Assembly (NCBI GenBank): GCA_033030425.1 | Contig: JAUFSD010000010.1 | Span: forward strand, 1,550,001-1,614,000 | DNA: 64,000 nucleotides | Direction of reading: 5' to 3' | DNA from: Verpa conica | Taxonomy: Eukaryota > Ascomycota > Pezizomycetes > Pezizales > Morchellaceae | Part shown: piece by piece, positions 34,911 through 45,063 of the stretch | Numbering within the stretch: the first letter of the stretch is position 1 | How the letters are laid out: the number at the start of each line of letters is the position of its first letter | Notes under the pieces: model-generated | The model's input: only the letters and a program-made list of their open reading frames with translations | Database searches by the model: none | Told to the model about the DNA's origin: nothing | Position numbers and translations under genes: made by a program

Positions 34911-35210
34911 TCACTCAATGAACGTCAGCTTCTTCGCTGGAGCAGTCTCATTCACATCAACTACCGCTAGCGCCTTACTCTCGTCATCGCCGTTAACCTT
35001 CTCCACGTCCCCCTCGTCCTCTTCTTCTTGCTTCTCTTCCTTATCTTCGTCCTCTCTTTCTTTCTCTGTCTCTTCTGCTTCTGCAGGGGTCTCGCCGAAC
35101 AAATCACCCGTCAGATCAGTACTTTCAATGCCGTCCATCGTCTCTCCACCGACTAGTGGGGCAACAGGAGCCGCCGGAGTAGAAGCTGGGGTAAGTGTAG
35201 AGTTGGTCAT
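34911..35210 (-). CDS. Small acidic protein, unknown
   Basis: A 99-codon frame starting MTNSTLTPASTPAAP. The middle is almost entirely Glu, Asp and Lys, and the end is ETAPAKKLTFIE. The frame is open 39 codons further upstream to another ATG (35327), but that part looks like 5' leader. The TGA stop overlaps a good donor sequence (GAGTGAGT), so a further 3' exon is possible; I could not find a convincing one. No family recognised. The opposite strand is also open over the same stretch because of the biased composition, which lowers confidence. Confidence 0.4.
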   Translation of the reverse strand: MTNSTLTPASTPAAPVAPLVGGETMDGIESTDLTGDLFGETPAEAEETEKEREDEDKEEKQEEEDEGDVEKVNGDDESKALAVVDVNETAPAKKLTFIE

Positions 35211-35513
35211 ATTCTTTCTTCTGGAATACAATGGCAGGGATTCGACGGGCAGGCAATTGAACAAAGAGAATACAAATCGCGGGGCCAAAGTGCTAGAAGA
35301 CGCGTGTTGTTGTTGCGAGCAACACAAGGGGTTAGCGCTGTCGCGAGTTCAAAGCTTGGCAGGTACTTCGCATAACGCTTGGGGCAGCTCCCAACCAAGC
35401 TTGGAGCAGGCGAATAGTCAAGTGTGATGCTACTCCAGCGAGTAAACGTTATTTGTATTATACATGCTAAATATCCCTTACGAAGTCAATGCTCTCTCCT
35501 ATAATCTACAAGC

Positions 35514-37773
35514 TCAAAGCTGAAGATCCTTCTTAACAGCATCCCTACAAATTGGGTGATAGAAATTGATATGTGTCTTAAACGTCTTCACTGCCAAATC
35601 CCTATCACACTCATTTAGTAGTCTATAGAGTGGCCTCACAAATTTCATCCTCCCCCAACCGCCTAAAGCGTTGGCAGCAGTCTGGTATGTTTCTGGGTCC
35701 TTCGCCTTCAACCCGACTATCAAGATGCGGCTCAAGATCTCCGCATTTTTGCTCTTCATGAACCCGTACTTATTCCTCATGGTCTCAACGAGCTCCGGTT
35801 TTAGCGGTTTCTCAAAGTCAGTGATTTTCTCGAGGAAAACTATGATCTGTCCTGAGGTCCAACCAGTGATATCTTCTGGAGCAGGGGTCCAATCATTCGA
35901 TGAATCAGTGCAAAGCTTGTGCCATTTGTCCGCAAGGTTATAGCAGACATCAGCAAGTGAGGTATCAAAGTCCGGTTTTGGTGGAAGCCCGGGTGCGTGA
36001 AACCATTTCTCCCAGTCAACTTCTTTCTCCAATGCTGCGGCGGCTTCAGCGTCCGATGCAAAGAATTCCAGCAATGTAGACTTGAAGTCTTCCGACGTCA
36101 GTGACTTTTGATTGAATTTTTTAAAGTACTGTTTACCCTAAAGTTAATAAATACTCCTACTAATGACGGAAGGGCCCACAAACATGAGGAATAAATTTAT
36201 CCCACTTCTCCCTCCCCACAGTTCTATCAAGAAAGAACAAGAAGTTAAACCCTTTCTCGTATGGAATACTAGAAAAAGCATCGTCAGGATCCTTCCCTTC
36301 CAAGTCCACTATCAACTTTGTGAAATCGTGGTCCGCCCCATAAAGGTCCACACTCTCCTTTAACGCCTTCCACCCAATAATCGCCGAGAAATGGAACTGT
36401 TTGTCGCCGTGAAGAATACCACCGATACGTCTTTCCAGGTAAGTAGTCCATCCCTCATTCAGCCAGAAATGCTCCCAGCTCGCATTAGAAACTAGATTTC
36501 CAGACCAAGAATGGGAGAGCTCGTGGGCGATCACGTCGATATTGGATTTATCGCCTGAGATAATTGTTGGTGTTGCGAAGGTGTGTGTTGGGTTCTCCAT
36601 CCCTCCGTACGGAAAGCTGGGAGGGAGGATCAGGACGTTGTAAGTAGTCCACGGATATGGGTAGATCAACGATTCCGCAGCTTCCATAAACCTCTCCATA
36701 TCATCTTCAAGCTCCGTCTTACAAGCCAAGAGTTCTTCAGGGCCAGTATAGACCGAGGACCGAGGACCAATTGATGCAGATGCAATATCTCCTGATGCAA
36801 TAGCAAAAAGGTACGATGGGATTGGGATAGGTTGGTGGGATGTGTATGCAAGTGTTCCGGGTTCACCTTCGCATTTTCCGGGGATGAATTCGCGGGTACC
36901 GGTTGGAAGACCAGAAGTTAAGACCGGAAGGGGCGAGCGGATCTTGATGTCAAATGGGGATTTGACGGCTGGTGTATCTTGACATGGGTATAGAGAGCGA
37001 GCGTGAATTGCCTGGCATTGAGAGACTGGTAATTTAGGGGTTTAGCATGCAAGCTTAGTAGTGTAAGGAGAGGTTGAGTTACACATGTAAGGGTGCTTCT
37101 TATTAGATGTTTGCTCGGGTGTCATCCATTGCAGAGCAGTACACTTATCAGTAGTATCGTAGAAAACCTATGAACTATTTATTAATATCAGACTCATTAA
37201 ACCACCAATAGGTAAAGAATATCAAAAACTTACTTTAACCTTAATACTCTCCCCCTCCTTCACCTCTTTTCCAACATTGATTGTCAAAGCACTCCCGTAG
37301 GGCTCCGTCCTCTCCGCAACATTAAACTTCACCTCCTCCCCATCAACACTCGCACCTCTCACATTCAGACGACTCGTATCCAACACCACATCCTCCAACG
37401 TATCCTCACAGGCTTTCAACGTCAGCGTAGCCTCTCCAGACAAAGACGAAGTTGAAAACGACAACACCAAGTCGATATCAGTATGCGTAGTAGTATACAC
37501 AAGATGATTCGAAAGCGAATTAGGATCCTTCTTAACAGGTGCCGTATTTGCCTTCTTAATAGGTGCCATATTTGCCAACAGTCTTGATGTCGATAATTCA
37601 CGAGTAGTAGTAGTGCGGGGTTGAGGCTTAAAGTGGGGTGGAAGAGTAACTACGGTATGCAACGGTTTAATACGGAATTGAAGAGATCGGGAGACAGGGA
37701 TACGGAGAAAACGGGTTTGTTTGAGAAGTGGGGATAAAAGACGAAGCTGAGGCCGTCTTAATGGCGTCAGCAT
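35514..37773 (-). CDS. LTA4H: Leukotriene A4 hydrolase-type bifunctional aminopeptidase (M1 family)
   Basis: Four exons, 37773-37234, 37167-37083, 37025-36184 and 36137-35514, total 2091 nt and encode 696 residues from the first ATG. The zinc site is HELSHSW (HEXXH) with the third ligand in NEGWTTYLE 18 residues on. The substrate-binding PYGGMENPT motif precedes it, and [11 protein letters not shown] plus [11 protein letters not shown] are LTA4H hallmarks. The C-terminal ~210 residues form the helical ARM-like domain of the LTA4H subfamily. The family acts as an aminopeptidase and, in some members, an epoxide hydrolase. A second in-frame ATG at codon 69 (position 37569; [14 protein letters not shown]) would give 628 residues, the usual cytosolic length. 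The 68 residues before it are rich in Arg, Leu and Ser with no acidic residue until near their end, like a mitochondrial targeting peptide. Confidence 0.93.
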
Positions 37774-38037
37774 TGCGGGTCAATGAGTAGACTCGCGGAT
37801 TGGAAGGGAATTTTGGAGGAGCTTCTTTGCCAAGAATGTCACGAGGCACGTGATATTGGCGTCATGGAATATCACTATGAATTTGGGAGGCCCGTAGTTA
37901 CTTTAATGCGAGTGGAGGTAAATGGTTATAGGAGTGCTCAAGGCTCAAGTAAGACTAGCTACCTAAGCGGCTCTGTAAAAGATAAACGGTCAAAGATATA
38001 TTAAATTAATCTATGAACGTACTCAGGAGCCTCTAAA

Positions 38038-38096
38038 TAGCCCCCATCTCGAATGAATAAATGAATCAACTAATCATAAGTAGCCCCCATCTCGAA
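38038..38096 (-). mobile_element. Micro-insertion of a LINE 3' tail with perfect 16-bp target duplication
   Basis: The 16-bp sequence tagcccccatctcgaa occurs twice (38038-38053 and 38081-38096). The 27 bp between them are a degenerate (GAAT)n run followed by atcataag. The non-LTR element at the right edge ends, on the same strand, with (GAAT)5 followed by ttatcatttaag. A target duplication around such a tail is what an extremely 5'-truncated LINE insertion leaves. Confidence 0.6.
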
Positions 38097-38143
38097 CAAA
38101 AAGCTTAGATCTACATATGCCCCACCCTAAATTGGTTCCTCAT

Positions 38144-38323
38144 CTAGTAGCTATAATGAGCCCTAGGAATTCTACAGTTCCCGCAACGCGCATGTTCACA
38201 CCTGCTACAGGTCGGATAGTAGTCTTCAAGGCTGTTTCCTGGAGTTCCGCATTCACAGCATGTCCAAGTTGACCCATTATCAACAAATGATATATTGTTG
38301 CAGTCGTAAATAGGTGAAGGCAT
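38144..38323 (-). CDS. 59-residue zinc-ribbon-like protein
   Basis: A complete ATG-to-TAG frame of 60 codons. After a short N-terminal part (MPSPIYDCNNISFVDNGS) it reads WTCCECGTPGN, then a linker, then CSRCEHARCGNC. The pattern W-x-C-x2-CG ... C-x2-C-x4-C-x2-C resembles the very small zinc-binding proteins that are common and mostly uncharacterised in filamentous fungi. Four or more cysteines could bind one or two zinc ions. A TATATATA stretch lies about 155-165 bp upstream on the minus strand and a 41-bp tandem duplication occupies the immediate upstream region. Size alone makes it easy to miss; the cysteine spacing is the main support. Confidence 0.65.
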   Translation of the reverse strand: MPSPIYDCNNISFVDNGSTWTCCECGTPGNSLEDYYPTCSRCEHARCGNCRIPRAHYSY

Positions 38324-38340
38324 TATGGTGTTAAGAGTGG

Positions 38341-38422
38341 GTATGGTTATTGAGTGATGTGTGTGATGAAGCTTGCTGATGGTATGGTTATTGACTGATG
38401 TGAGTGATGAAGCTTGCTGGTG
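38341..38422. repeat. Tandem duplication, two 41-bp units
   Basis: Units 38341-38381 and 38382-38422 start gtatggttattga and share gatgaagcttgctg with only a few mismatches. They lie immediately upstream of the start codon of the small zinc-ribbon gene, so they probably fall in its leader or proximal promoter. Confidence 0.85.
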
Positions 38423-38620
38423 GTTTATGGATTTCTTGTAGTGGTTAGTAAGGGTTTGTGTGCTTATATCGAAAAATATATATAGGCTTTCCTATAGATC
38501 AAATAGAATTGTTTCTTACATCATTAACCTTCATTGTATGTAGCTCATCAAACATAATTAGTAGTACTAGCCTCGACCAAGCTGAGTAATTCAATGGTTT
38601 ATACAAATTGACTTTGCCCG

Positions 38621-38653
38621 GACTAGACCAAATCATTAATTACTATAGTATAG
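38621..38653 (+). repeat. 33-bp dispersed repeat, copy 2
   Basis: This is the second copy of the sequence at 5685-5717, with two mismatches. Around it, gaccaaatcattaat and the nearby ccagcctaatcattaaa suggest a decayed element with repeated internal motifs. Confidence 0.7.
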
Positions 38654-39841
38654 ACCTGCCGGGTCTGTCTAAGAGAGTGCTGGTCCAGCCTAATCATTAA
38701 ATGTGCCGGACAATTCCAACTTCCGAAATAGAGTCACTTTACATGTCAAGAACCTTCACATTTGGGAAATAGCAGCCGAACGCCCAAAGTGTGACCCAAG
38801 CTATTCGTAACATAGCAGATTGTTACCAAGACTTGAGAACTGAACCAGTCCTGATACAGAACATACCAGTATTTGATCAAGGGTTCAGATCGCTCAGGTG
38901 CCTCAACAGTTGTTGCAAGGGTAGCAGCAGCTTCAAAACCAGGTCAGAGAACCTTAAAACACATGGGTCTTTCCTATCCTTTTTGGTGCGGCAGACTTAC
39001 AGTTCAGTTAACCAGCCGTAATCCCCACTAATAATTCACCAGCAACTTGACCTGAGCTCGCAACTTTCACGGGTAAGTGTTCTGCTAGAAATTAGTGAAT
39101 TTGGATGTTACTATGTAATACTCATTAATTTTATGTATATAAAAAACTCTACTAATACATATAATAAATTCAAGAGTGGTCTCAAAACACCTATTTAGTA
39201 TTACCCCAAAAAACGGTACTCCTGGTAGTATAACAAGTGGTTGTGACACGGTAAACAGTATTCTTGTACAAAACAAGGAAAGCACGAACATCTGATCACA
39301 GGTGTGTACTTTATGGAACGCCCTTTCAGCAATCCTTAAATCATGTCTAGACCTCTATAACTCCACAACAAGCATCTCATTTACCTAATAAGAAGAGTAA
39401 ATACTTTGATAACATCACAAAAGACCGTATTTACCATGGTTTATTAATTTGTTGCATCTAAGGTACGGTTCCGCCGGTATAAACAGCATATTACATTTAT
39501 AATTATGCTCCCGCGCACCATAGTAAAATAAAATACATCTATATTCTAATCTAAAACAGTAACTAAGCCAGTCAGCAATCCTCTGAGCCGAGAAAAAAAC
39601 CCTCATCCGCTAGTGAGATGATATTAAACAAGCTCCTCTACGACGCTGTGGGGGGTACTGTTTCTATTCTCGGAAGGATGATGTTCTACCTTACATGCCC
39701 GTAGGCCTTTATCTAACGGGCTAGCCCCGCCAAGATATTTATTCCATATCCTGTCCTTAGTTATATTCTTCCTCCACAACGCAGCACAAGAACACATAAA
39801 AAAATATAATAACTCGACCAATCCCAATGAATAGAAAACCG
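38654..39841. other. AT-rich spacer
   Basis: Several frames of 63-81 codons occur on both strands, but none has domains, a promoter or splice-consistent continuations. Nothing else recognised. Confidence 0.45.
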
Positions 39842-39849
39842 TATATAAG
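39842..39849 (+). promoter_or_regulatory. TATA box of small gene
   Basis: TATATAAG stands 43 bp before the ATG of the small gene at 39885. Confidence 0.4.
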
Positions 39850-39884
39850 TATAAACCCCATTCTATCACAAAAAAGCAAAAGCA

Positions 39885-40176
39885 ATGCAGCCTCTAAGCA
39901 ATCCGGCCCAGCAGCCATACACCTCGAAACCGGCAAGAGAGACCATCATAAGAGTCCTTAGCGGAGAGAGGCGCCTAGTTACTCGGCAATTTGTCTACGT
40001 CTGTCGCCGACCAAGGGATTTCCTGGCAGTGTGGGTAATCCCAAGTGAGCGGCTGCCCCCTGGCATTTGGCAGCTATTCATCTGTTAGTATTAGATAGTA
40101 TTACCACTGGTAAACCCACTTGTCATGCTTCCTAGGTCTCTCGGATTGGCTGGTAATGTACGACTGGTACTACTAA
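39885..40176 (+). CDS. Candidate 79-residue protein, two exons, unknown
   Basis: Exon 1 (39885-40083) follows a TATATAAG by about 40 bp and encodes MQPLSNPAQQPYTSKPARET and on to PPGIWQLFIC. It would stop at once at TAG, but a GTTAGT donor lies exactly there. Joining to an acceptor (TCCTAG, ending 40135) gives a second exon, 40136-40176, in the same frame, encoding LSDWLVMYDWYY and a stop. The 52-bp intron is of normal size, although its branch site is weak. The protein has a basic middle and a hydrophobic, tryptophan- and tyrosine-rich C-terminus. No family recognised. Support is the promoter spacing, the splice pair and the aromatic-rich extension; no homology is claimed. Confidence 0.4.
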
Positions 40177-40466
40177 ATAGCTGTGTAGGCAGAAACCCTA
40201 ATCTGCGATTATAAGTTGGTGAGATTCAAGAATCAAGCAGGTTTACCTACTTTGCCTCGATCGCAACGAGTCTCCCATCCATCCGCTGAAGCAGCTCGAT
40301 AATTTGACGACTTAAGATGTCTGGTCAGACTATTTTGGAGGAGTTGCGGGTAGTTGTGTAAGTAGTCCCCAGGTTGAGCCGGACAATATGATGTGAGGCT
40401 TGGCGTTTTGTCTAGAAGTAGGGGATCTTGGGGGGTGTCAAAGACCGTTCTTTTGAAGACAAACGT

Positions 40467-40474
40467 TGACGTCA
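40467..40474. promoter_or_regulatory. Palindromic TGACGTCA (CRE/ATF-type) site
   Basis: A perfect 8-bp cAMP-response-element palindrome about 200 bp upstream of the small gene at 40678 and 50 bp before a TATAAG (40517-40522) followed by a CT-rich leader. It could be chance, but the site-TATA-CT-tract order is that of a real fungal promoter. Confidence 0.35.
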
Positions 40475-40677
40475 TGAACGACACTAGTAACTAGTACTAA
40501 GTGTCCTTTTAAACTGTATAAGTAGGGGCTCTCCCCTCACATTCTTTCTTTTTCTCTTCACTTGTTTTAATCAACTTGTACCATAAGATATCAATCGATA
40601 CTTGCTTTCAACACGTTCAACCCCACCATTCGAACAAGAGTGCGAGACTCTATCCGAGCCAACAAGCAACGGCTATC

Positions 40678-41008
40678 ATGATTAGACTATTGCACGTATG
40701 CAATTAATTGGATACCCCGAATGCCAACTGATGCATCGTAGGCTGTTTATCACGAACTTCGAGCCAGAGAAGATGGATGCTGGCAGAAAAGAGTGCTCAG
40801 TGATGATGCTTCACTTGGTACGCCATTCTTTTGATTTCTACTGATTTAACTAACTGATACTGTGATAGTTGGACCGTCTTCTCAGACACGGCAATCGTCT
40901 GGTGCAAATATTTCTCTTATGCAGTCACAGATGGGACTCGTCAGTTCAGCTTTGATTGCTTTTCTCGGCGTAAGCTATCTATGGATTTGCAGGCGACTCT
41001 ATCTATAA
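40678..41008 (+). CDS. Candidate 77-residue tail-anchored membrane protein, three exons
   Basis: Exons 40678-40695, 40742-40817 and 40869-41008 sum to 234 nt (78 codons). Donors are GTATGC and GTACGC, acceptors are TAG, and intron 2 (51 bp) contains a good branch site (aactaac). Upstream are a TGACGTCA, a TATAAG 155 bp before the ATG and a CT-rich leader. The protein begins MIRLLHAVYHELRARED, has a polar glutamine/serine middle, and ends in a single hydrophobic segment (GLVSSALIAFLGVSYLWICR) followed by RLYL, the layout of a tail-anchored protein with basic residues after the anchor. No family recognised. Its last codons and TAA lie within a degenerate MITE end at 40990. The consistent phase over three exons is the main support. 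Confidence 0.45.
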
Positions 41009-41060
41009 GAATAAGGTCGGAACCAAAATTTAGGAAGAATATTCTTATAAAAGGAGTACT
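40990..41060. mobile_element. Degenerate relative of the 117-bp MITE
   Basis: It starts caggcgactctatctataag and on to aata, 18 of 24 positions matching the terminal repeat of the MITE at 45064. It ends with the inverse (tattcttataaaaggagtact), and internal bases ggtcggaacc resemble the interior of that MITE. No TA duplication is visible, so it is old or a partial copy. Confidence 0.45.
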
Positions 41061-42529
41061 CTAACCCAATTACAGAGGTCTAGGGCAAGGGCCTTCCAAA
41101 CTATGCCCTACTAAGAATGTTTTTATAGACAGAGTTACCTATAGTTTACGGGGTATACAATGAAGAGAGTTATCGACGCGTATAGTGCACTTGGTGGAAA
41201 AGGTGACACGAGACATTCGCAGGTGGGACGGTTTTGACAGCCAAATGGAAGCAATAGTTTGTGATCTGGGAAATATAGACAAATAGTCTTGATTGGGTGT
41301 TATTTGAGTAGTATTAGCAGTTATTATTTATGCTGTTATTAATGGTTTAAAGTATGAGTACTGTGGGTCATGGGTTAGGGGTAGATTGAAAGATAGGTGG
41401 TCACAACGGACAGGGTATATAGCCCCGTTACTCATGTAACTTAACACACATCGGTCAATCAATTTAAGTCATAACAGTACCTATTCTCATATGAGTATAT
41501 CTCAGCATGGTTCCACATTGGGGCTTTTTACTTTACAGCCACAACTTCTACTGAAATTTGGATAGATATAAAGCTTCTTCTTGCACACGTAAGACTCAAT
41601 GCCTATAAGATTTTTAATATTTTACGTTGTTGTAAAGCTATAAGAACTTGAAATTGTGTTACTTTTACGGCTACATGCACCATATATCCCGCATGTTTCT
41701 GCAAGCGGTAGTCCCGAGCCTGCCACGGTAGTACCTACTCAGAAACCACTCGATAGCAGGAAAGCAAGGTCTCTTCCAATGGAGCGAAGAACAGGAGTTT
41801 TACTACGTGGAAGGCTAATGCGTCATGTGGATATCAACAAGGATTAGAAGTACATAGCAATAGGGGAAATTCTCGTGCGAATGGACCTCAGAGCCCCGAG
41901 AGTAACGTGTAAAAATAAAAGCGCCGTTTACCTACATGGACGATTTCTAGTTGGTACCAGAGGAATTGGTGACTTTTCTATTTCCTCCTACGCACCTGCA
42001 TTATCCCCCACCACCAACACTCCCTGGCCTTCCACTAGCTCACATTTTCACTTGTACCAAATAGAGGGCTAGATAGAGTAGAGATCTAACCTCAAATAGT
42101 AGAAATAGTAATCTTTGCCCCGTTGCTACGTACCTCTAATCCCTGTCGGTATCCAGTAGAGATAAAACAAGGGGCAGTGTGAGGGTCGCGTTTTGTCTAA
42201 AAAATGCTACCCCCAAGGCGCGGTGGCGGCTCAGCATAGAATTGCCGCGTTTCCAACTGAAAATTAACCAATGGAGAATATTGGCCCCATTTGGGGGGAG
42301 CTTTGCCGGGCTATGAGATAAGTAGGGGGGCATCCCCCGCGCTTAGTTGAAAAGGAGTAAACTCATTCAACCCATACACACCACCAACGCGATAAGGAGC
42401 AACGTACGCTTTTTTTGATAAAACCAATCTAGTATATTTATTTTTACGTGAGTAAAAAGCCATTTAATGAGTTTTGAGGGTCTTTTTAACGAGAAGTTTT
42501 TTAGTTAGACGGCGAACCTCTACACAGCG
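41061..42529. other. Spacer before the IFI6-like gene
   Basis: Short frames only (62-65 codons) and no recognisable content. The last ~100 bases are presumably the promoter and leader of the IFI6-like gene. Confidence 0.45.
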
Positions 42530-43164
42530 ATGAATAGCCTTCTCCAAGCGGTTTTCGAGTGCATTACAGGTACAGCTAGTGACAGCGTCAGACTTGACAA
42601 TGCGCCCAACGATAAGAATTACTTTGAGTATAAAGGGGACGAGAAGATAGGGCGTACTGCCCAAGACGTTGCAACAGATGTCGTCAACGCGTTGTACAGC
42701 GCCGAAAAGAGCGGCCGCGATCTCGAGAAAAAGCTCAACGACATCGTCGGGGAGTACGGATGGGTCGAGAATATTGGGGTTGCCATTTTGAACGCACTTG
42801 AAGTTGCTCTTAAGGAAGGCGCTGTAATGGGACAGGCCATGAAAGAGGCGGCTGAGAAGGCGGCCGAGGCAGCGACAGATTTTCAGAGAGATCACCCTGT
42901 ATATTCTACCATTATTGCACTTGGGATTTTGGTCCTCCTCTCACCGTGGGTACTTGAGGCTATTGGATTCGGCGAGTTGGGGCCAATTGAGGGTAAGAAC
43001 GATATTCGGGATGTATGCAGGTAGTGGGATGTTACTGACGTCAGGTGTGTATAGGGACTTTTGCTTCTTGGTGGCAATCTAGATATGCAGGGTATGTGCC
43101 AAAGAACTCTTTGTTTTCATTCTTTCAACGCCTCGGGATGAAATTGGGGAAAAAGTGGGTTTAA
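42530..43164 (+). CDS. IFI6/IFI27 (interferon-induced 6-16)-like small membrane protein
   Basis: Exons 42530-42992 and 43055-43164 (donor GTAAGA, acceptor TATAG) encode 190 residues. Residues ~1-120 are helical and alanine/glutamate-rich. From ~124 the family signature follows: HPVYSTIIALGILVLLSPWV, then LEAIGFGELGPIEG joined through the intron to TFASWWQSRYAGYVPKNSLF and SFFQRLGM. This glycine-rich double-hydrophobic hairpin is the Ifi-6-16 domain. In animals such proteins sit in mitochondrial or ER membranes and modulate apoptosis and antiviral responses. Fungal homologues exist but their role is not established. The intron falls inside the domain, and without it the second hydrophobic half is lost. 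Confidence 0.85.
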
Positions 43165-44055
43165 ATTTATATTCGCTATTTTATGACCCCCCTAAACGAT
43201 GTGAGGGAGGGGTTATAACCCAAGGAGCGGAGAGGACAGTGAGGAATACGTGTGCATTGTGGATTTTTTGTACTTTTAGTTTCCCTAGTTTTTCGGCTGG
43301 GTGAATTATGGAATTTATTATCTATACTACTTAGTCTCGTTCTCATCTCATATCTACTGTGCTTACCCCTCCGAACTTGCCCAATTCTTCGTCATATTAT
43401 AGCTCGAGGGCTCTTGGAGAAGGTCTGGTACCTCTTGGGGGAATTCTAGTACTGTCAGAAGTACTCCCGGGTTTTATTAACCCAGACCCCCCACGTCACC
43501 TAATCCTTCTCTACCATATTTGCTATATAGTACTGTAGGGCCTAGTATGCTTACTCTGAGCTTTTAGTCGGTTCTTTTTCGGGTATATTTTTTCTCTGGG
43601 CCTTGTAGTGAGAAATTTCAGATCTCAAAAAGTGCCCCCGAGCCCCCTAGCTAGGCACGAGACTAAGTATTACTATGGAAATGGGAAGACCCTGGCATGA
43701 ACGCTGAGCTATCAGCTCCCTTGGCATCCTATTCAGCACAAGATTCTTCTTCTCTTTGTTCTATCATCAATAACAACTCTTTAAGCATATCTCTTTATGA
43801 AAAATAGTGTCCTGACTATAACACCGGGGCTCATCCGACCCACCATTCAACAAGAGAGCAGGGAAGAACATCCAGCAACAAGTAACAGGGGAAAAAAGTA
43901 ATCAGAGTAAGCGGTACCCTCAGCGAGTGCTCTAGCGAAACAGCTAATCTGAGACTTGACTGACGATCAGCCTGCTATTTCTATCCACCGGTAAATGAAG
44001 GTCACGAACTTAGTTTTACCCTGCCATGCTGATTAGGTGACTTTTGTAGAGAATT
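43165..44055. other. AT-rich spacer
   Basis: Nothing recognised apart from a short frame (43252-43449) without supporting signals. Confidence 0.45.
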
Positions 44056-44640
44056 ATGCTGGAAGCAGAGTTTGTTCAAGGTGGCGAAGCTGAGAATGTA
44101 ATCCCAGATAAAATACAGTTTCTTGAGTAAGAGTTCGCAACAGATTCACATTGACTTCTACTAACTAGTTCCACAGACAAAATTACAAGAGCCCTTCAAC
44201 TACAGAACTTGGAAGAAAAGATTGATAAAAGATTCGATCGTTTGAATTACTCAATCATAAGAACTATGGGGACTTCTTTGTTTGGGATATATTTCCCAGA
44301 AAGTTATCTAGGGTTTAGATCTTCCAAAATATCTGCTAGTTGTTTTTACAACAACTTTCAATATGACGTTACAAAGCAAGCCCAGTTTGAGTCAAGGCTT
44401 CTTGAATACGTTCGTCTTATCGCTGGAAAGCCAGAGGCTGATATTCCGTTAAGGATGAGCGAGAATCAGTAGGTCCTTCAGTATTTTTAATTTGGCTGGA
44501 AAATAATAGACTTATTTTATTTATGTAGAACAGTGGAAGTAAATCTCAGGGATTCTAGGGTAATTCTCAGAACGTTCCTATCGGAAGCTACCGAAGGGAA
44601 TGTTGACACAGGGGTGCGGCGCAGGGCTAAGCTAAACTAA
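44056..44640 (+). CDS. Candidate orphan protein, three exons, 160 residues
   Basis: Exons 44056-44126, 44169-44468 and 44529-44640 total 483 nt (161 codons). The 87-codon central frame would end at TAG, but a GTAGGT donor overlaps that stop, and the acceptor TATGTAG leads to 37 further open codons (TVEVNLRDSRVILRTFLSEA, and so on) in the right phase. At the 5' side, donor GTAAGA joins acceptor ACTAG; the more usual-looking CACAG acceptor 8 nt later would break the frame, so that junction is the weak point. The protein is acidic at its start, then amphipathic and lysine/arginine-rich. No domain recognised. It could be a lineage-specific gene or the remnant of one. Confidence 0.4.
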
Positions 44641-45061
44641 GCGTAGTAAAGATTCAGTATAAGAGTACAGTAGCGAAGCGATAAATATATGAGGGTTACT
44701 AGCTGGCTAGAGTATCAAAGCCTGATTGAATTAACAAGAGGTTAATATGAACACAGGTACTCGCTCCCTGGCCCGTCTGTGGAAATTGCTAATTGGATAT
44801 CTTCGTTTCAAGTATTCCTGCGTAGCTGTTCCGGTCATTTAATTGGTTGTGTATTTGCTATTGCCGGGACCAGTACCATTGTTCAGGATAAGTGGAGCAT
44901 AGACACACTATAAACAAAGCTTGATAAAGGGAATGTCGACATTCTTCACATCGAATCAAAGGTCAAATCTGATCGTGTAGATCTCCTCATGAATATCGAT
45001 CCGTACAATGGTAGGTTCCAACAGAGATATAAAAAAAAGACCTTTGGAGCAATATTTTGGA
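44641..45061. other. Spacer
   Basis: No gene recognised; several stops in every frame. Confidence 0.4.
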
Positions 45062-45063
45062 TA

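Noticed and set aside
35280..35410. Possible tRNA gene (tcgcgagttcaaagc resembles a B box)
   Set aside because: No matching A box, and no cloverleaf could be drawn by eye; B-box mismatches are too many.
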